Positions 18,880 to 28,823 of a stretch of 64,000 nt of DNA are shown one piece after another; the stretch's first letter is position 1, and each line of letters starts with the position of its first letter. The stretch lies in the NCBI GenBank assembly GCA_030696305.1, contig JAUYSP010000042.1, forward strand, positions 1 through 64,000, read 5' to 3'. The notes beneath the pieces are model-generated. The model saw only the letters and a list, made by a program, of their open reading frames with translations, had not been told where the DNA came from and made no database searches. Source of the stretch: Legionellaceae bacterium. Its GTDB lineage: Bacteria > Pseudomonadota > Gammaproteobacteria > Legionellales > Legionellaceae. The translations under genes were made by a program, and so were the position numbers.

Positions 18880-19454
18880 GGCTAGCAAGATACATTGCTT
18901 GGTTCATTGCAGCTATGGCTTCCATCGCATGCTTTGGTTGGTATTATGTCCATTCAATGTCTCCAATTAAAATTAAATTTAGTAAGCAGGCGTTATCCAC
19001 CATGATTGACGCCACTATCTCTGAATTAGTTGTGCAACAATTTAATACCGAAGGCAAATTAACTCATTATTTAAAGACGCCTTTAATGCAACATATCCCA
19101 GAAAACAATACGCATTTAATTACAACACCACATATTATTGTGAGTGAAAACAATCAAACTCCCTGGGAAATTGATGCGGAAGAAGCTACAGCGCTTTACG
19201 GTGGCAAACAAATTACTTTCAATAATCACGTGGTCGTTCAACAAAAAAAAGAAAATCCAATGGAAGCGACCATGCTGACAACAGAACAAATTACTTACTT
19301 TCCTAAAGATAAATTAGCGACTACATTAAAAGAAGTCACGCTAAAACAAGCAAATAATAAAATGCAATCAACTGGAATGACGGCCTACCTTGCAGAAAGT
19401 AGAGTGCAGTTTTTAAGTAATACTCGAGGACACTATGAACCTCATAAAGGATAA
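18876..19454 (+). CDS. lptC: LPS export protein LptC
   Basis: Bitopic inner-membrane protein that receives LPS from LptBFG and passes it to LptA. The 192-aa protein has a single N-terminal helix (LARYIAWFIAAMASIACFGWYYV) and a periplasmic beta-jellyroll with the family pattern TEGKLTHYLKTPLMQHIPEN and TTEQITYFPKD. Start overlaps the kdsC stop by 4 nt, and the 3' end overlaps lptA by 20 nt. Typical length (E. coli 191). Confidence 0.94.
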   Translation: MRLARYIAWFIAAMASIACFGWYYVHSMSPIKIKFSKQALSTMIDATISELVVQQFNTEGKLTHYLKTPLMQHIPENNTHLITTPHIIVSENNQTPWEIDAEEATALYGGKQITFNNHVVVQQKKENPMEATMLTTEQITYFPKDKLATTLKEVTLKQANNKMQSTGMTAYLAESRVQFLSNTRGHYEPHKG

Positions 19455-20025
19455 CGTATCCGCGAAGCAATCCAAAAGCATAAAAAGCCTCTCTGCAATC
19501 GCAAAAACGGGATGTTGCATCCTACTTATAATGATCAATAGCGCTTCTTTTGCCCTACCTGAAGATTCTAAAGCTGTACTTGAAATGCATGCCGGCTCTG
19601 CCGACATAAATCAGCAAACGCATCAAGGCACCTATCTGAATCAAGTTGAACTAGATCAAGGAACAACACACATTCGGGCATTAAAAGCGATCACTGAAAG
19701 TAATGAAAAAAATCAATTAACTAAAGCAATCATTATAGGTGATCAAAAAAATCCAGCACATTATTGGGCTATGATAGCAAACAATAAACCTGAATTACAC
19801 GCGTATGCAGAAACCATCGAATATTATCCTGAGCAACATCTGATCAAATTAATTGGGCAGGCTCGCATAGAACAAGGAAAAAATTCGTTTTCGGCCCCTA
19901 TTATCTGTTACGATACCCTAAAACAACACATTACATCAGAACAAAAAGAAAACGAACGCACCGTCATTATTTTCTACCCTGAGAAAAATCAACATGAGTC
20001 AATTATTAGTACAACACATCCGTAA
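19435..20025 (+). CDS. lptA: Periplasmic LPS-bridge protein LptA
   Basis: Forms the periplasmic bridge that carries LPS from LptC to LptD. The 196-aa protein starts inside the lptC end. A signal sequence with core [16 protein letters not shown] is followed by the OstA/LptA jellyroll: [40 protein letters not shown] and [20 protein letters not shown]. The sequence is divergent but the place between lptC and lptB settles the call. It overlaps lptB by 32 nt. Confidence 0.93.
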   Translation: MNLIKDNVSAKQSKSIKSLSAIAKTGCCILLIMINSASFALPEDSKAVLEMHAGSADINQQTHQGTYLNQVELDQGTTHIRALKAITESNEKNQLTKAIIIGDQKNPAHYWAMIANNKPELHAYAETIEYYPEQHLIKLIGQARIEQGKNSFSAPIICYDTLKQHITSEQKENERTVIIFYPEKNQHESIISTTHP

Positions 20026-20719
20026 ATCATTCAAATCACGCACGGTGGTAAATGACATCAGTTTACATATTAACCGGGGTGAATGCGTTGGTTTGTTGGG
20101 TCCAAATGGAGCAGGAAAAACAACCTGTTTTTACATGATTGTGGGATTACAAACTTGCGACAAAGGCGAAATTATCCTTAATAATAAGGATATTACCAAA
20201 ACAGCTATGCATCAACGCGCACGCTTAGGTATTGGCTATTTACCGCAGGAACCCTCGATTTTTCGCAAAATGAGCGTAGCCAATAATATTCTAGCTATTT
20301 TAGAACTTCGTAAGGAGCTATCTCAGAAAAAACGTTACGAACTCTTAGAGCAATTATTACATGAATTCAATGTAACTCATTTACGTAACCATCTCGGCAT
20401 GAGTTTATCTGGTGGTGAAAGACGAAGGGTTGAAATTGCTAGAGCATTAGCAATTGAACCAACGTTTATCTTACTTGATGAGCCATTTGCTGGCGTAGAT
20501 CCTATATCTGTTCTTGATATTAAAAAAATTATTTTACACCTATGTGATAAGCAAATTGGCGTATTAATAACGGACCATAATGTTCGAGAAACCCTCGACA
20601 TTTGCCAGCGCGCCTATATTGTCAATCAAGGCACGATTCTGTGCGAAGGTTCCTCTGAAACCATCCTTGCAAATCAACAAGTTCGAGCGGTCTATTTGGG
20701 AGAAGAGTTTTCGTTGTAA
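19994..20719 (+). CDS. lptB: LPS export ATPase LptB
   Basis: Cytoplasmic ATPase of LptB2FG, which extracts LPS from the inner membrane. Walker A is GPNGAGKTT (residues 36-44), signature LSGGERRR, Walker B FILLDEPF, and the switch His lies in [11 protein letters not shown]. Length 241 aa equals E. coli. The start lies 32 nt inside the end of lptA in another frame, an unusually long overlap. In E. coli rpoN and hpf follow; here a rhodanese gene follows instead. lptF and lptG are not in the window. Confidence 0.97.
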   Translation: MSQLLVQHIRKSFKSRTVVNDISLHINRGECVGLLGPNGAGKTTCFYMIVGLQTCDKGEIILNNKDITKTAMHQRARLGIGYLPQEPSIFRKMSVANNILAILELRKELSQKKRYELLEQLLHEFNVTHLRNHLGMSLSGGERRRVEIARALAIEPTFILLDEPFAGVDPISVLDIKKIILHLCDKQIGVLITDHNVRETLDICQRAYIVNQGTILCEGSSETILANQQVRAVYLGEEFSL

Positions 20720-20781
20720 GTGGCAAAATTATCCTATTGAACTAATCTTATTACATTAATAACAAATAGGAAATAAAGCTT

Positions 20782-21309
20782 ATGACAATCATTAAATCCG
20801 TTGATGCTGCCACAGCAAAAGAATGGCTGACTAAAAACGAAGCTATCATAGTCGATGTCCGTGAAGCAGGAGAGTATGCAGAAATGCATATTCCCGGTGC
20901 AAAACTGATCCCTGTCGGTACTATAAATATTGATAATATTCCTCCGCTGGATAACAAAAAACTTATTATTCATTGCCACATGGGTAGACGCGGTGAGGCG
21001 GCGTGTGAAAAGTTAATTCTTAGCAATCCTAATCTAAATGTTTATAATCTCACAGGAGGCATTACTGCTTGGGAAACTGCAGGTTTTGATGTTGAAAGAT
21101 CAAGAGGATCATGTTTATCGATTGAAAGACAAGTCCAAATTAGTATTGGAAGTGGCGTGCTACTTGGACTGATTCTCGGATATTTGATTAATCCAGGATT
21201 TCTATTTTTATCAGCATTTTTTGGAGCGGGTCTTGTATTTTCGGGTATCACAGGCAGCTGTGGATTAGCTATTTTGATGAATAAAATGCCTTGGAATCAG
21301 AAAAATTAA
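20782..21309 (+). CDS. Rhodanese with C-terminal membrane hairpin (YgaP-like)
   Basis: A sulfurtransferase domain (residues 1-110) is joined to a membrane domain of two helices (about 120-172), the layout of E. coli YgaP. The active-site Cys is C65 in LIIHCHMGRRGE, and Asp25-Arg27 (IIVDVREAGEYAEMHIPGA) keeps the rhodanese fold. The C-terminal part matches the DUF2892 type (GSGVLLGLILGYLINPGFLF, then GITGSCGLAILMNKMPWN). The next gene, a persulfide-dioxygenase-like enzyme, starts 14 nt after the stop. The pair suggests sulfide or persulfide handling. It sits 62 nt after lptB and may have its own promoter. Confidence 0.9.
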   Translation: MTIIKSVDAATAKEWLTKNEAIIVDVREAGEYAEMHIPGAKLIPVGTINIDNIPPLDNKKLIIHCHMGRRGEAACEKLILSNPNLNVYNLTGGITAWETAGFDVERSRGSCLSIERQVQISIGSGVLLGLILGYLINPGFLFLSAFFGAGLVFSGITGSCGLAILMNKMPWNQKN

Positions 21310-21323
21310 CCAAAAGGCCTCGT

Positions 21324-22184
21324 ATGCAAATTAAATCTTTTTTTGATCCGAATACATCAACAATAACCTATGTTGTTAGTGATCCAGAGACTCTGCGCTG
21401 TGCAATCATTGACTCTGTAAGGGATTTTGATTTGTATTCAGGACGACTTACCTCTCAATCAGTTGATACAGTAATCGATTATATCAAGCAAATGAACTTA
21501 CAAGTTGAATGGATTCTTGATACGCATGTGCATGCCGATCATTTAACTGCTGCAAATTATTTAAAAGATAAGTTGGGCGGTAAAATTGGTATCGGTGAAA
21601 ACATAAAAAACGTTCTATTATACTGGATTCCGATCTTTAATACAGGCTTGGACACGCCATCTGATGGTTCTCAATTTGATGTTTTATTTTCTGATGGTAC
21701 ACAATTTAAAATAGGAAATTTAAACGTCAAAGTCATACACACTCCGGGACACACTCCCGATAGCGTTTGCTATTATATTAATGATGCAGTTTTTGTTGGG
21801 GACACAATATTCATGCCCTATGTTGGTACCGCTCGTACTGATTTTCCTGGCGGCAGTGCAAAAATGCTATATCACTCAATTCAGAAAATCCTCGCTCTCC
21901 CGGATAAAACCCGTATTTACACTTGTCACGATTACCCACCAGAAGGACAAGAACCCGCATGGGAGTCAACAGTTGCTGAGCAAAAGAAAAATAATTTTAT
22001 GATTAATAGCTCTGTAAAAGAAAATGAATTTATTGCTGCTCGCAATAAGAAAGATTCAAATAAACCGGTACCTAAATTATTACTCCCATCAATCCAAGTG
22101 AATTTACGTGCAGGAAAATTAGGGACTGTTGAAACAAATCAAACACAGTATATAAAAATACCAATTAACAAAGTATCTGAGTAA
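21324..22184 (+). CDS. Persulfide-dioxygenase-like MBL-fold metalloenzyme
   Basis: Metallo-beta-lactamase-fold protein of the ETHE1/Blh group, which oxidises glutathione persulfide to sulfite using iron. Metal ligands are H68, H70, D72 and H73 in DTHVHADHLTAA; GHTPDSVCYY and VGDTIFMPYVGTARTDFPGG supply later ligands, and TCHDYPPEGQEPAWESTVAE is typical of this group. I chose the ATG at 21324 (286 aa); an earlier in-frame ATG at 21291 lies within the rhodanese gene and has no better ribosome site. Pairing with a rhodanese-YgaP gene is a known arrangement for sulfide detoxification. Confidence 0.88.
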   Translation: MQIKSFFDPNTSTITYVVSDPETLRCAIIDSVRDFDLYSGRLTSQSVDTVIDYIKQMNLQVEWILDTHVHADHLTAANYLKDKLGGKIGIGENIKNVLLYWIPIFNTGLDTPSDGSQFDVLFSDGTQFKIGNLNVKVIHTPGHTPDSVCYYINDAVFVGDTIFMPYVGTARTDFPGGSAKMLYHSIQKILALPDKTRIYTCHDYPPEGQEPAWESTVAEQKKNNFMINSSVKENEFIAARNKKDSNKPVPKLLLPSIQVNLRAGKLGTVETNQTQYIKIPINKVSE

Positions 22185-22205
22185 TAATTACTCAAGAGGC
22201 AACCT

Positions 22206-22242
22206 CCTTAAAGTTTTTTTTAGTTTAATAAAAACTTTAAGG
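22206..22242 (+). terminator. Long AT-rich hairpin after sulfide genes
   Basis: CCTTAAAGTTTTT (22206-22218) pairs perfectly with AAAAACTTTAAGG (22230-22242), a 13-bp stem with an 11-nt loop, starting 21 nt after the stop. No T-run follows the stem, so it is an atypical terminator; it may also protect the transcript end. Confidence 0.45.
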
Positions 22243-22250
22243 ACATTACC

Positions 22251-22414
22251 TAGGGTCTGTTGACAATTCATTTTCACAGAGCCTACGTCCCGCGGCTTAT
22301 CCGCGGGATCCAGAGATATTGCTCAATACACAATTCTATTGCACAGCTATAGATCGAACTGGATCCCGCGGACAAGCCCCGGGACGTCGAAATATGAATT
22401 GTCAACAGACCCTA
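22251..22414. mobile_element. Palindromic mini-element, copy 3 (best preserved)
   Basis: A 164-bp element with perfect terminal inverted repeats. AGGGTCTGTTGACAATTCAT (22252-22271) and its complement (22394-22413) match at all 20 positions, extending by a T/A pair on the outside. Inner inverted repeats (22296-22311 and 22361-22376, GGATCCCGCGG type) bracket a core at 22312-22360. There is no coding capacity. It looks like a MITE mobilised in trans; the TA at both ends could be a target duplication, and the end sequence reminds me of IS5-type ends, which I cannot check here. Confidence 0.88.
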
Positions 22415-22430
22415 ATCTTCTTAAAACAAA

Positions 22431-22982
22431 TTACAGCATCTCATATCGTCTTTGTTTCTCAGCCTCACCAATTTCTTCATCGCCTTCCGAAGAAGAATCT
22501 TCAGAAGAATTTTTCGCAGAATTTCCCAAGCTGCTTAATTCTTCTGAAGATTCTTGATGGGGTTCTTTAAGAAATTCAGCAGACATCCAGCCAGTAGTTA
22601 ATGTTGCATTATAGAGTAGTTCTAAAAAGGTTAATACACTACACAACTTATGGGTTGTTTCAGAGCAGTCCACGTGATCAAAATACAGTATGCTATTTAC
22701 AACAAATTGACTGAAAGCTAAACCTGCCTGCAGCGCATGCACCCCTTTTTCGCATGGTTTAGCTTTAGGCTTAAAAAAACCGTGTATTGAGAAAGAAACC
22801 TGAGCAAACTTAATCATGAGTGCGGCGCTCGTTGCTGGAGGGACAAAACTTTGATTAATAAATTGAGACATCACACATGAACGCTCAGATTTACGATGAC
22901 CTGATGTTGATTTGATATGAGCTAATGAAAACGACTCAGAATGTTGTGGATCAGACGGTAGCTCAGTAGGTGAATGGCTCAT
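22431..22982 (-). CDS. Hypothetical 183-aa protein with membrane-like segment and acidic tail
   Basis: Not a family I know. The ribosome site AAGGAT is well placed before the ATG. Residues 1-50 are polar and Ser-rich. Residues about 57-137 hold hydrophobic stretches (FAQVSFSIHGFF, GLAFSQFVVNSILYF, CSVLTFLELLYNATLTTGW). This part aligns by eye with the repeated unit of the 312-aa protein at 31102, sharing an EK pair, a DC-S/D-ET motif and a following LC. The last 45 residues are rich in Glu and Ser (ESSEELSS, SSEDSSSEGDEEIGEAEKQ), reminiscent of acidic secretion tails of type IV effectors. It ends next to mini-element copy 3. Confidence 0.65.
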   Translation of the reverse strand: MSHSPTELPSDPQHSESFSLAHIKSTSGHRKSERSCVMSQFINQSFVPPATSAALMIKFAQVSFSIHGFFKPKAKPCEKGVHALQAGLAFSQFVVNSILYFDHVDCSETTHKLCSVLTFLELLYNATLTTGWMSAEFLKEPHQESSEELSSLGNSAKNSSEDSSSEGDEEIGEAEKQRRYEML

Positions 22983-23230
22983 AATTTATCCTTATTTATA
23001 GTGGTCTATTATTTATAGAACAGGTTAAACAATCATGCCAGTATTAGTTCATCTAATCGATAATTTTATCGTCATGATGTCTTATTAGAGATTTTTATGA
23101 GCGCAAATAAAGCTAAAAGAACCGTTTAAGGTTCATCATTTAAATGAGTCCCCCTGACATTCAACACGAATCATTGATCTTTTTAGTAAAATCATTTATT
23201 GTCTGACCCTGTTTATGTCGCAATTATCCC

Positions 23231-24775
23231 ATGCATAGCCCTTCAACGACTTCAAAATCGCTTTATTTCGTAAGCATACTAGCTCAATATGGTTACTTAT
23301 TACGCTCTCTATTCGCAGGAATTTTGATCCCTTTTAGTTTTGCCCCCTTCCACTTTCCCGGCTTAGCATTTTTAGGGATCGGACTTTTATTTGCTGAATT
23401 GCAAAATAAATCATTACGTCAAGCCTGTTTGACCGGATTCATATTTGGAATCGGCTCCATGGGACTTGGTGTTTCATGGGTTTATATCAGTATCCATATG
23501 TATGGACACTTAAATGTTCTGATATCCGCTGTGATTACCTGTGCTTTTATCTGCTATACCGCCTTATTTCCGGCAATTGCATCCGCTGTGTTTAACTTAC
23601 TTGCCAAAAAACACGCTTCGCTCATGTTGTGTCTGCTATTTAGTGGGGTTTGGTGTATTAGTGAATATTTACGCTCGACTTGCTTTACCGGCTTTCCTTG
23701 GCTTCTACTAGGTGTAAGCCAATTAGATACACCACTCAAATATTTACTCCCTATCATTGGGTTATATGGTGTCGGATTTTTAGTGTGCCTTACAGCCGCA
23801 TGCTTAATCATGTCTGTACGAGTCAAACAACTAAAATCAAAATTAATATGGTTGAGTGCTTTTATCCTTATTGTGCTGTTACCAAATAGTTTACATTCTT
23901 TAAAATGGACTCATACCACCCCAGATCCAATATCGGTTGGAGTCATACAAGCTAATTTGTCCATGCGTGATAAATGGGATGAAACGTTATTTTGGAAGCT
24001 ATTACAACACTACCAAAATCATGTTGATGATTTAATTGGCAAAAAACGACTCATCGTTATGCCAGAATCGGCCCTCCCACTCCCCGCCTCTTACTTGAGG
24101 GAATTTTTAAATGATATTGATTACCGGGCAAAAAAAGCAGGAACTACGTTATTATTAGGAATTCCTAAAGCCACGACATCTGACGAAACAAAATACTACA
24201 ATACTTTGACCGCCATCGGGCAAGATAAAGGAATATATTTTAAACGTCATCTAGTTCCCTTCGGTGAATACATCCCTCGCCCTTTTCAAGCTGTAATGAA
24301 ATGGCTTGATATGCCAACAGCAACCATGCAACCTGGAAAATTGAAACAACCTCTGATTAATATAGGGCAACACCCTATTGCTGCTTTAATTTGTTATGAA
24401 TTAGCGTATCCAAACTTGTTGCGTCAACTGTTACCGCAAGCTGAATGGATAGTCTCTATAAGTGATGATGGGTGGTTTGGTCACTCATTTGCCCCGTACC
24501 AACAACTACAAATCGCTCAAACACTCTCCTTACAAACTGGCCGGTATCAGATTATGGCTAACAATGATGGCTTATCTTCTGTAATTGATAACGATGGTAA
24601 CTTAACTAGTTCACTACCAGCATTTACTAGTGGCATATTGGATAGTACGGTATATGCCGCCACTGGAAGCACGCCGTGGGTTAAATTCGGTGATAAACCG
24701 ATACTTTATTTCAGCTTATGCATAACCTTGATTGCGTTATTTCAGAAGAGGCGTTATCCTTATCAACCTACATAA
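23231..24775 (+). CDS. lnt: Apolipoprotein N-acyltransferase Lnt
   Basis: Inner-membrane enzyme adding the third acyl chain to lipoproteins. The 514-aa protein has about six membrane helices in residues 20-220, then a periplasmic nitrilase-like domain with the catalytic triad E279 (MPESALPLP), K338 ([12 protein letters not shown]) and C388 ([10 protein letters not shown]). A final helix closes the protein. Length equals E. coli Lnt (512). The usual upstream corC/ybeX gene is missing; instead a 248-nt gap (22983-23230) lies before it, in which I see no feature I can support. leuS follows 16 nt downstream, as in many gammaproteobacteria. Confidence 0.96.
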   Translation: MHSPSTTSKSLYFVSILAQYGYLLRSLFAGILIPFSFAPFHFPGLAFLGIGLLFAELQNKSLRQACLTGFIFGIGSMGLGVSWVYISIHMYGHLNVLISAVITCAFICYTALFPAIASAVFNLLAKKHASLMLCLLFSGVWCISEYLRSTCFTGFPWLLLGVSQLDTPLKYLLPIIGLYGVGFLVCLTAACLIMSVRVKQLKSKLIWLSAFILIVLLPNSLHSLKWTHTTPDPISVGVIQANLSMRDKWDETLFWKLLQHYQNHVDDLIGKKRLIVMPESALPLPASYLREFLNDIDYRAKKAGTTLLLGIPKATTSDETKYYNTLTAIGQDKGIYFKRHLVPFGEYIPRPFQAVMKWLDMPTATMQPGKLKQPLINIGQHPIAALICYELAYPNLLRQLLPQAEWIVSISDDGWFGHSFAPYQQLQIAQTLSLQTGRYQIMANNDGLSSVIDNDGNLTSSLPAFTSGILDSTVYAATGSTPWVKFGDKPILYFSLCITLIALFQKRRYPYQPT

Positions 24776-24791
24776 TTTTGATAATCGGATC

Positions 24792-27269
24792 ATGGATATC
24801 AGTTATATACCTCAAGAAGTTGAAGAGCAAGCCCAGCAATACTGGCAAAAGAAGCAATCATTTAATGTCCATGAGGACTTAAATAAAGAAAAATTTTATT
24901 GCTTATCGATGTTTCCCTATCCCAGTGGTTCTTTACACATGGGACACGTGCGAAATTACACACTCGGTGATGTAATTGCCCGTTATCAACGGGCTTTAGG
25001 CAAAAACGTATTACAACCGATTGGTTGGGATGCGTTTGGACTTCCTGCTGAAAATGCCGCTATTAAAAATGGTATTCCTCCAGCAGAATGGACCAAACAA
25101 AACATTGCAGCCATGAAAGCACAGTTTTTAAAACTGGGTAATGCGTATGATTGGCGACGAGAAGTAACCACGTGTGATCCATGTTATTACCGTTGGGAAC
25201 AATGGTTTTTTATCAAATTATTTGAACGCGGTTTAGTCTACAAAAAAAATGCCATTGTGAACTGGGATCCAGTTGATCAAACTGTTTTAGCTAATGAACA
25301 AGTGGTCGATGGCCGCGGTTGGCGCTCCGGAGCACTTGTCGAACGTAAAGAAATATCTCAATGGTTTATTAAAATCACTGCGTATGCTGATGAGTTACTG
25401 CAAGGGCTTGATACATTAGATGGTTGGCCAGACCAAGTAAAACAAATGCAACGAAATTGGATTGGGCGCTCAGAAGGCAGTGAAATTTATTTTAAAGTCA
25501 ATGACTTTCCCAAACGCTTAAAAATTTATACTACGCGCCCAGACACATTGATGGGCGCCACTTACTTAGCTGTAGCGCCTGATCACCCTCTGGCAAAACA
25601 AGCTGCAAATCATCATCCTCAAGTCAAAGAATTTATTGAAAGCTGTCAGGGCGTTCGCATGGTTGAAGCAGAAATTGCAACCATGGAAAAACGAGGCATC
25701 GACACCGGCCTGAAGGCTATCCACCCAATCACTCAAGAAGAAATTCCAGTTTGGATTGCTAACTTTGTTCTCATGCAATATGGTTCAGGGGCAGTTATGT
25801 CTGTTCCTGCACATGACCAACGCGACTGGGAATTTGCAAAAAAATATAATTTGCCTATGAAAGAGGTCATTAAATCGGTTAAAAAATCTGACCACGATTA
25901 TACTAAGGCCGCATTTACGGAAGAAGGCGAGTTAATTAATTCCGACCGATTTAATGGACAATCTTCAACTGATGCAAAACGTCAAATTACCGCATACCTA
26001 GAAACGTTAGACTCTGGTAAAGCAACCGTTAATTACCGATTACGTGATTGGGGGGTTTCTAGACAGCGATATTGGGGCACCCCTATTCCAATGATTACCT
26101 GCGAACAATGTGGCATTGTCCCTGTTCCTGAAAAAGATTTACCCGTTAAATTACCAGAAAACGTTGAATTAACAGGAAATGGCTCCCCACTTGCTCAATG
26201 TAATGACTTCATTCACACTGCATGTCCCAAATGCGGTCAAGATGCACTTCGTGAGTCGGATACTTTTGACACATTTGTAGAATCATCTTGGTACTATGCA
26301 CGTTTTGCATGTAAAGGCCAAGCAAATGCTATGTTAGACGATCGCGCCAAGTATTGGACTCCCGTTGACCAGTATATTGGCGGTATTGAGCATGCGGTTA
26401 TGCATCTTTTATATGCTCGTTTTTTTCATAAATTGATGCGAGATGAGGGGTTAGTTAACTCAGACGAACCATTCAAAGCCCTGCTTAGCCAGGGAATGGT
26501 CCTCAGAGATGGACATAAAATGTCAAAATCGTTGGGGAATACGGTCGATCCAAACCACCTCATTGACACGTACGGAGCCGATACGGCCCGTTTATTTGTT
26601 ATGTTTGCTGCGCCACCAGAACAATCACTCGAGTGGTCTGATGCCGGAGTCGATGGCTCTCATCGTTTCTTAAAACGTTTATGGGCTTTTGCATATCAAC
26701 ATCAAGCCATGATGGTAGAAATTAACGAAACGATCTTGGATGCTAATGCTTCGGTGCAATGGCAACAATGTGAAAGCCGTTTGAAAAAAGCACGCTTGAA
26801 TGTTCATCAAATATTGTTACAAGCCACAAATGATTATGAACGACAACAATTTAATACAGTTGTGTCTGCTTGTATGAAATTATTTAATGAATTAAGTGCG
26901 TACGAAATAAAAACAGAAGAGGACAAATATTTTTTACATACAGGCATCAGTTTTTTACTACGTTTGCTTGCACCAATCACGCCTCACATTTGTCACGCGC
27001 TATGGCAGCAACTTGGTTTCCAAAAGGCAATCATTGACGCATCATGGCCTAAAGTAGACAAAAGTGCTCTTAAAACAGATGAGGTTGATTTTATAGTACA
27101 AATTAATGGCAAACTTCGAGCTGAATTCACCAGTAATACAGATACGCCCGAAGATAAGTTAATTGAAATGGCAAAAGAACACACTGAGGCCTTCCTGACG
27201 GGGAAAACAATTGTAAAATCAATTATTGTCACTCATCGACATTTAATTAATTTAGTTGTTAAACCCTAA
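24792..27269 (+). CDS. leuS: Leucyl-tRNA synthetase LeuS
   Basis: Charges tRNA-Leu. The 825-aa class I synthetase has HMGH (residues 49-52, the HIGH motif), an editing domain ([20 protein letters not shown] and [12 protein letters not shown]), KMSKS at 576-580 and a C-terminal anticodon-binding part. Length is slightly under E. coli (860). I take the ATG at 24792 ([18 protein letters not shown]), which matches the family start; an earlier in-frame ATG at 24732 is inside lnt. The ribosome site is poor. A hairpin follows directly, then lptE. Confidence 0.98.
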   Translation: MDISYIPQEVEEQAQQYWQKKQSFNVHEDLNKEKFYCLSMFPYPSGSLHMGHVRNYTLGDVIARYQRALGKNVLQPIGWDAFGLPAENAAIKNGIPPAEWTKQNIAAMKAQFLKLGNAYDWRREVTTCDPCYYRWEQWFFIKLFERGLVYKKNAIVNWDPVDQTVLANEQVVDGRGWRSGALVERKEISQWFIKITAYADELLQGLDTLDGWPDQVKQMQRNWIGRSEGSEIYFKVNDFPKRLKIYTTRPDTLMGATYLAVAPDHPLAKQAANHHPQVKEFIESCQGVRMVEAEIATMEKRGIDTGLKAIHPITQEEIPVWIANFVLMQYGSGAVMSVPAHDQRDWEFAKKYNLPMKEVIKSVKKSDHDYTKAAFTEEGELINSDRFNGQSSTDAKRQITAYLETLDSGKATVNYRLRDWGVSRQRYWGTPIPMITCEQCGIVPVPEKDLPVKLPENVELTGNGSPLAQCNDFIHTACPKCGQDALRESDTFDTFVESSWYYARFACKGQANAMLDDRAKYWTPVDQYIGGIEHAVMHLLYARFFHKLMRDEGLVNSDEPFKALLSQGMVLRDGHKMSKSLGNTVDPNHLIDTYGADTARLFVMFAAPPEQSLEWSDAGVDGSHRFLKRLWAFAYQHQAMMVEINETILDANASVQWQQCESRLKKARLNVHQILLQATNDYERQQFNTVVSACMKLFNELSAYEIKTEEDKYFLHTGISFLLRLLAPITPHICHALWQQLGFQKAIIDASWPKVDKSALKTDEVDFIVQINGKLRAEFTSNTDTPEDKLIEMAKEHTEAFLTGKTIVKSIIVTHRHLINLVVKP

Positions 27270-27278
27270 GTTTCTGAA

Positions 27279-27299
27279 TCCCGCGAATATGTCGCGGGA
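27279..27299. repeat. GC hairpin between leuS and lptE
   Basis: TCCCGCG (27279-27285) and CGCGGGA (27293-27299) form a 7-bp stem with a 7-nt loop in the 49-nt leuS-lptE gap, ending a few bases before the lptE ribosome site. The CCCGCG/CGCGGG core is shared with the mini-elements, so it may be a relic of one. It is not followed by a T-run, so read-through into lptE is expected. Confidence 0.6.
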
Positions 27300-27318
27300 A
27301 ATCCGAGGTGAATTTTTT

Positions 27319-27804
27319 ATGCGCAGAGCCTTCCTTGTTTTTGTTATCTTTTTCTTATCAAGCTGCGGTTTTCATTTACGCGGTATGATAGACATGCCTA
27401 CTTGGCTTAACAATGTAGCTATTATTATAGAAAAAGGCCACCGCGATTTAAAACCATTACTCCAAGAGCAGCTCGAGGCATATCATATTCGTGTCACTTC
27501 AGATATCACTCACGCGCGTTACTGGCTAATAATAGAACAGGATAGTGAGCAACAACACATCACCAGCGTCAGCTCAAGCACAACCCCCCGACAGTACCAA
27601 ATGACATATACCGTCCGTTACAAATTACAAGAAGCCAACGGTAAAACGATTATCCCGCCTTGCAACGTGGTAACAACACGACAATTAACCGTCAACAGCA
27701 ACCGCATATTAGGCTCAAATGACGAAGAAGAGATATTAAAAAAAGAAATGCGTCAAGATGCCGTTATTCAGATTTTAGATCGCATAGGAAAACACGGCCA
27801 ATGA
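27319..27804 (+). CDS. lptE: LPS-assembly lipoprotein LptE
   Basis: Outer-membrane lipoprotein that plugs LptD and helps insert LPS. The 161-aa protein has a lipoprotein signal (MRRAFLVFVIFFLSSCGFHL, lipobox LSSC) followed by the family mark GFHLRG and a fold with TTPRQYQMTYTVRYKL. The ATG at 27319 has GAGGTG upstream. Position between leuS and holA is conserved across gammaproteobacteria. Its stop overlaps the holA start. Confidence 0.94.
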   Translation: MRRAFLVFVIFFLSSCGFHLRGMIDMPTWLNNVAIIIEKGHRDLKPLLQEQLEAYHIRVTSDITHARYWLIIEQDSEQQHITSVSSSTTPRQYQMTYTVRYKLQEANGKTIIPPCNVVTTRQLTVNSNRILGSNDEEEILKKEMRQDAVIQILDRIGKHGQ

Positions 27805-28823
27805 TGATTAAACATTCTGGCTCTGCATTCAATTTACGGCAGATTGCCCCACTTTACTTTTTAGCTGGCCAGGATCAATATTTAGTAAACAACGCGGCTC
27901 AACAAATAAAACACGCCTGGCGGCAACAAGGTGAGTGTGATGAACAAACCATACATGTAAATAATGCCACCGACTGGGCCGCATGCTTTCAAGAAGCGAA
28001 GCACTATTCGTTGTTTTCCCCCTTTGTGTTATTAGATGTACGTTATGATAAAAAATCTTTGGATGCCGCAAGCAAAACTACGATTGAAACCTATCTAAAA
28101 AACCCTAACTCCAGCTGCTTAGTACTGATTCAAGCAATTAACGTACCGGCTAAACAACTAACCTGGATTGCTAATCAAAAGCAAGCTATATTGATTCAGA
28201 GCAATCCATTAACAGCAACCGCATTGCAACATTGGATTGCCGGCGAATTGCAACGTAAAAATATCCAGTATGAAAAATCCATTCCAGCCCTTATTCATCA
28301 ATATAGCCAACACAACATGCTAGCTTGCGCGCAAGTAATTGAAAAATTGAGCTTATTTAATCAACAAGAATTAGTATTTACTCCAGCATTAGTTGCAGAA
28401 CATTTAACTGATCAATGCGACTACCCACTATATGATTTGGCTGATGCGTGTTTAACTGCAAACACGAGCAAAATAATTCATTTATTGCGCCAATTACATC
28501 AAAATCGCATTGAACCAATCATTGTTCTTTGGTTGATTAGTCAAGAAATTCGTCAACTACTTCAATTGACTCAACTTACAAAACAATCTATTGGATTAGC
28601 CACAGCCTGTAATCAATTAAAAATTTGGCCTCAAAGAATGAAGCTATATGAAATGGCTTTAAAGCGACTATCTATGGCACAATTACATGAATTATTACAA
28701 TGTTGCCATCAGTTAGATAAGCAAATCAAATCTGAGCAATCGAATCAAATATGGCATAAATTAGAGCAAATGGCATTGGTACTGGCAGGCGTATCTGGTG
28801 TATTTTTGAAGGAAAAATCATGA
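27801..28823 (+). CDS. holA: DNA polymerase III delta subunit HolA
   Basis: Clamp-loader subunit that opens the beta clamp. The 340-aa protein matches the E. coli length (343), with an N-terminal Rossmann-like domain (PLYFLAGQDQYLVNNAAQQI) and helical C-terminal domain. It has no P-loop, as expected for delta. The start overlaps lptE (ATG within AATGATG), and the stop overlaps the EVE-domain gene by 4 nt. The gene completes with holB (62863-63786) two of the clamp-loader subunits in this window. Confidence 0.94.
   Translation: MMIKHSGSAFNLRQIAPLYFLAGQDQYLVNNAAQQIKHAWRQQGECDEQTIHVNNATDWAACFQEAKHYSLFSPFVLLDVRYDKKSLDAASKTTIETYLKNPNSSCLVLIQAINVPAKQLTWIANQKQAILIQSNPLTATALQHWIAGELQRKNIQYEKSIPALIHQYSQHNMLACAQVIEKLSLFNQQELVFTPALVAEHLTDQCDYPLYDLADACLTANTSKIIHLLRQLHQNRIEPIIVLWLISQEIRQLLQLTQLTKQSIGLATACNQLKIWPQRMKLYEMALKRLSMAQLHELLQCCHQLDKQIKSEQSNQIWHKLEQMALVLAGVSGVFLKEKS

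Noticed and set aside
22319-22570. Plus-strand reading frames over mini-element copy 3 and the end of the 183-aa gene
   Set aside because: They cross a non-coding repeat and then run antisense to a gene with a better ribosome site.
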